This document shows positions 63,405 through 64,000 of a stretch of DNA of 64,000 nucleotides, in pieces. Position 1 is the first letter of the stretch; each line of letters begins with the position of its first letter. The stretch is from Yinghuangia sp051388915 (GTDB lineage: Bacteria; Actinomycetota; Actinomycetes; Streptomycetales; Streptomycetaceae): the NCBI RefSeq assembly GCF_051388915.1, contig NZ_JBPKBH010000028.1, positions 1 through 64,000 of the forward strand, in the 5' to 3' direction. The notes beneath the pieces are model-generated. The model was not told where the DNA came from, made no database searches, and worked only from the letters and a program-made list of their open reading frames with translations. The translations under genes were made by a program, and so were the position numbers.

Positions 63405-64000
63405 ATGCACGCCAGGACCCCAGATGCCGGACCCGGTACGCCCCCCCGTCCGGGCCCCGGCGGAACCCATGCCGGCCTTGAGCAAGCCGGCGGCCGCCCC
63501 GGGACAACGCCCCCCGTCCCGGGGCGGTGGTCCGCGTACGGCCGGTCCGTCCTGGCGTCGGCGCTCTTCCCCGTCGCTCTGGCGGCCTTCCTGGTCTTCC
63601 TGACCGTGCAGGTCGTGGCGGACGCGGGCCCGCTGATCCCGTTCGACGAGGCGGTCCGCGACGGCGTGCGCGACCTGGCCGCCGCGTCGGGGCTCGGGTG
63701 GCTGGACGAGCCGATGCACCTGCTCGCGGACCTCGGCGGGCCGGTGCCGGGCGGTGTCGCGCTGGTGGCGGCGTACGCGTACGCCTGTCTGCGCACCCCC
63801 GACCGCGCGACCCGCCTGCGCCTGGCGGGCGTGGCCGCGGCCTCCGTCGCCGTCGTCTCTGCGATCGTCATCGGCGGCAAGACCGCGATCGACCGTGCCG
63901 GACCGTCGGGCGGCGAGATCACCGGAGACGAGTGGGGCTTCTTCCCGTCCGGGCACACCGCGACGTCGGCCGTCTGCTTCGGCGCCGCGGCCCTGGTGCT
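63405..64000 (+). CDS. PAP2 superfamily phosphatase, cut by the window edge
   Basis: Opening 198 residues of a membrane phosphatase of the PAP2/vanadium haloperoxidase superfamily. After a Pro/Gly-rich N-terminus of about 50 residues come hydrophobic segments (VLASALFPVALAAFLVFLTV; GVALVAAYAYACL; VAAASVAVVSAIVIGG). The first catalytic motif is KTAIDRAGP, a variant in which the usual Arg-Pro is Gly-Pro, and the second is PSGHT near residue 182. The third motif lies beyond the end. ATG 63405 has only a weak ribosome site. Confidence 0.85.
   Translation, partial: MHARTPDAGPGTPPRPGPGGTHAGLEQAGGRPGTTPPVPGRWSAYGRSVLASALFPVALAAFLVFLTVQVVADAGPLIPFDEAVRDGVRDLAAASGLGWLDEPMHLLADLGGPVPGGVALVAAYAYACLRTPDRATRLRLAGVAAASVAVVSAIVIGGKTAIDRAGPSGGEITGDEWGFFPSGHTATSAVCFGAAALV

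Overview
The window is very GC-rich actinobacterial chromosome, with long opposite-strand open frames, GTG and TTG starts, and many 1-4 base stop/start overlaps. Gene content and order (rimP-nusA-ylxR-infB-rbfA-nrnA-truB-ribF, then an ESX type VII secretion locus, then rpsO-pnp-M16 protease-dapB, then dapA-rnj) match the conserved Streptomyces core-chromosome neighbourhood. The source is therefore probably a streptomycete or close relative; the genus cannot be fixed from the sequence alone. One run of 135 N (38319-38453) interrupts infB.

Layout. (1) 1-11.7 kb: rnj, dapA, a small group of accessory genes (lipoprotein, GNAT acetyltransferase, TetR regulator), then the minus-strand chain rpsO-pnp-M16 peptidase-dapB-TPR protein: RNA turnover, lysine/diaminopimelate synthesis and translation. 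(2) 11.8-31.2 kb: an ESX/type VII secretion locus made of divergent units. eccD is on minus and eccC on plus, the latter followed by a 29-codon ORF and an anchored extracytoplasmic protein. On minus lie eccB, two WXG100 proteins, the mycosin mycP, a lipoprotein and a family 1 glycosidase. On plus lie eccE, an unrecognised coupled protein and a giant Pro/Gln-rich MinD/ParA-type ATPase resembling EspI. Together these give the membrane core (EccB, C, D, E), protease (MycP), substrates (WXG100 pair) and probable regulators. No EccA is present. (3) 31.3-40.8 kb: the minus-strand translation and ribosome-maturation operon from rimP to ribF. (4) 41.0-44.4 kb: a coupled trio (Tat lipoprotein, ferritin-like DUF4439 protein, antibiotic-kinase-like protein) converging on two GNAT acetyltransferases. 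(5) 44.7-52.4 kb: two tandem secreted alpha/beta hydrolases, then dxr-rseP-ispG (MEP isoprenoid pathway plus site-2 protease). (6) 52.4-62.4 kb: an acyl-CoA dehydrogenase, then aldehyde dehydrogenase, PucR regulator, a membrane ATPase with a damaged P-loop, and gabT, which suggests GABA/polyamine breakdown. (7) 62.5-64 kb: a STAS protein and a truncated PAP2 phosphatase at the edge.

Points worth a second look: a TetR gene with a palindrome inside its promoter and a probably leaderless start; the 29-codon ORF coupled to an ESX-locus gene; the Lys-to-Glu change in the Walker A motif of the membrane ATPase at 58.4-60.8 kb; two short tandem-repeat tracts placed just after stop codons; and the glycosidase at the end of the ESX operon.
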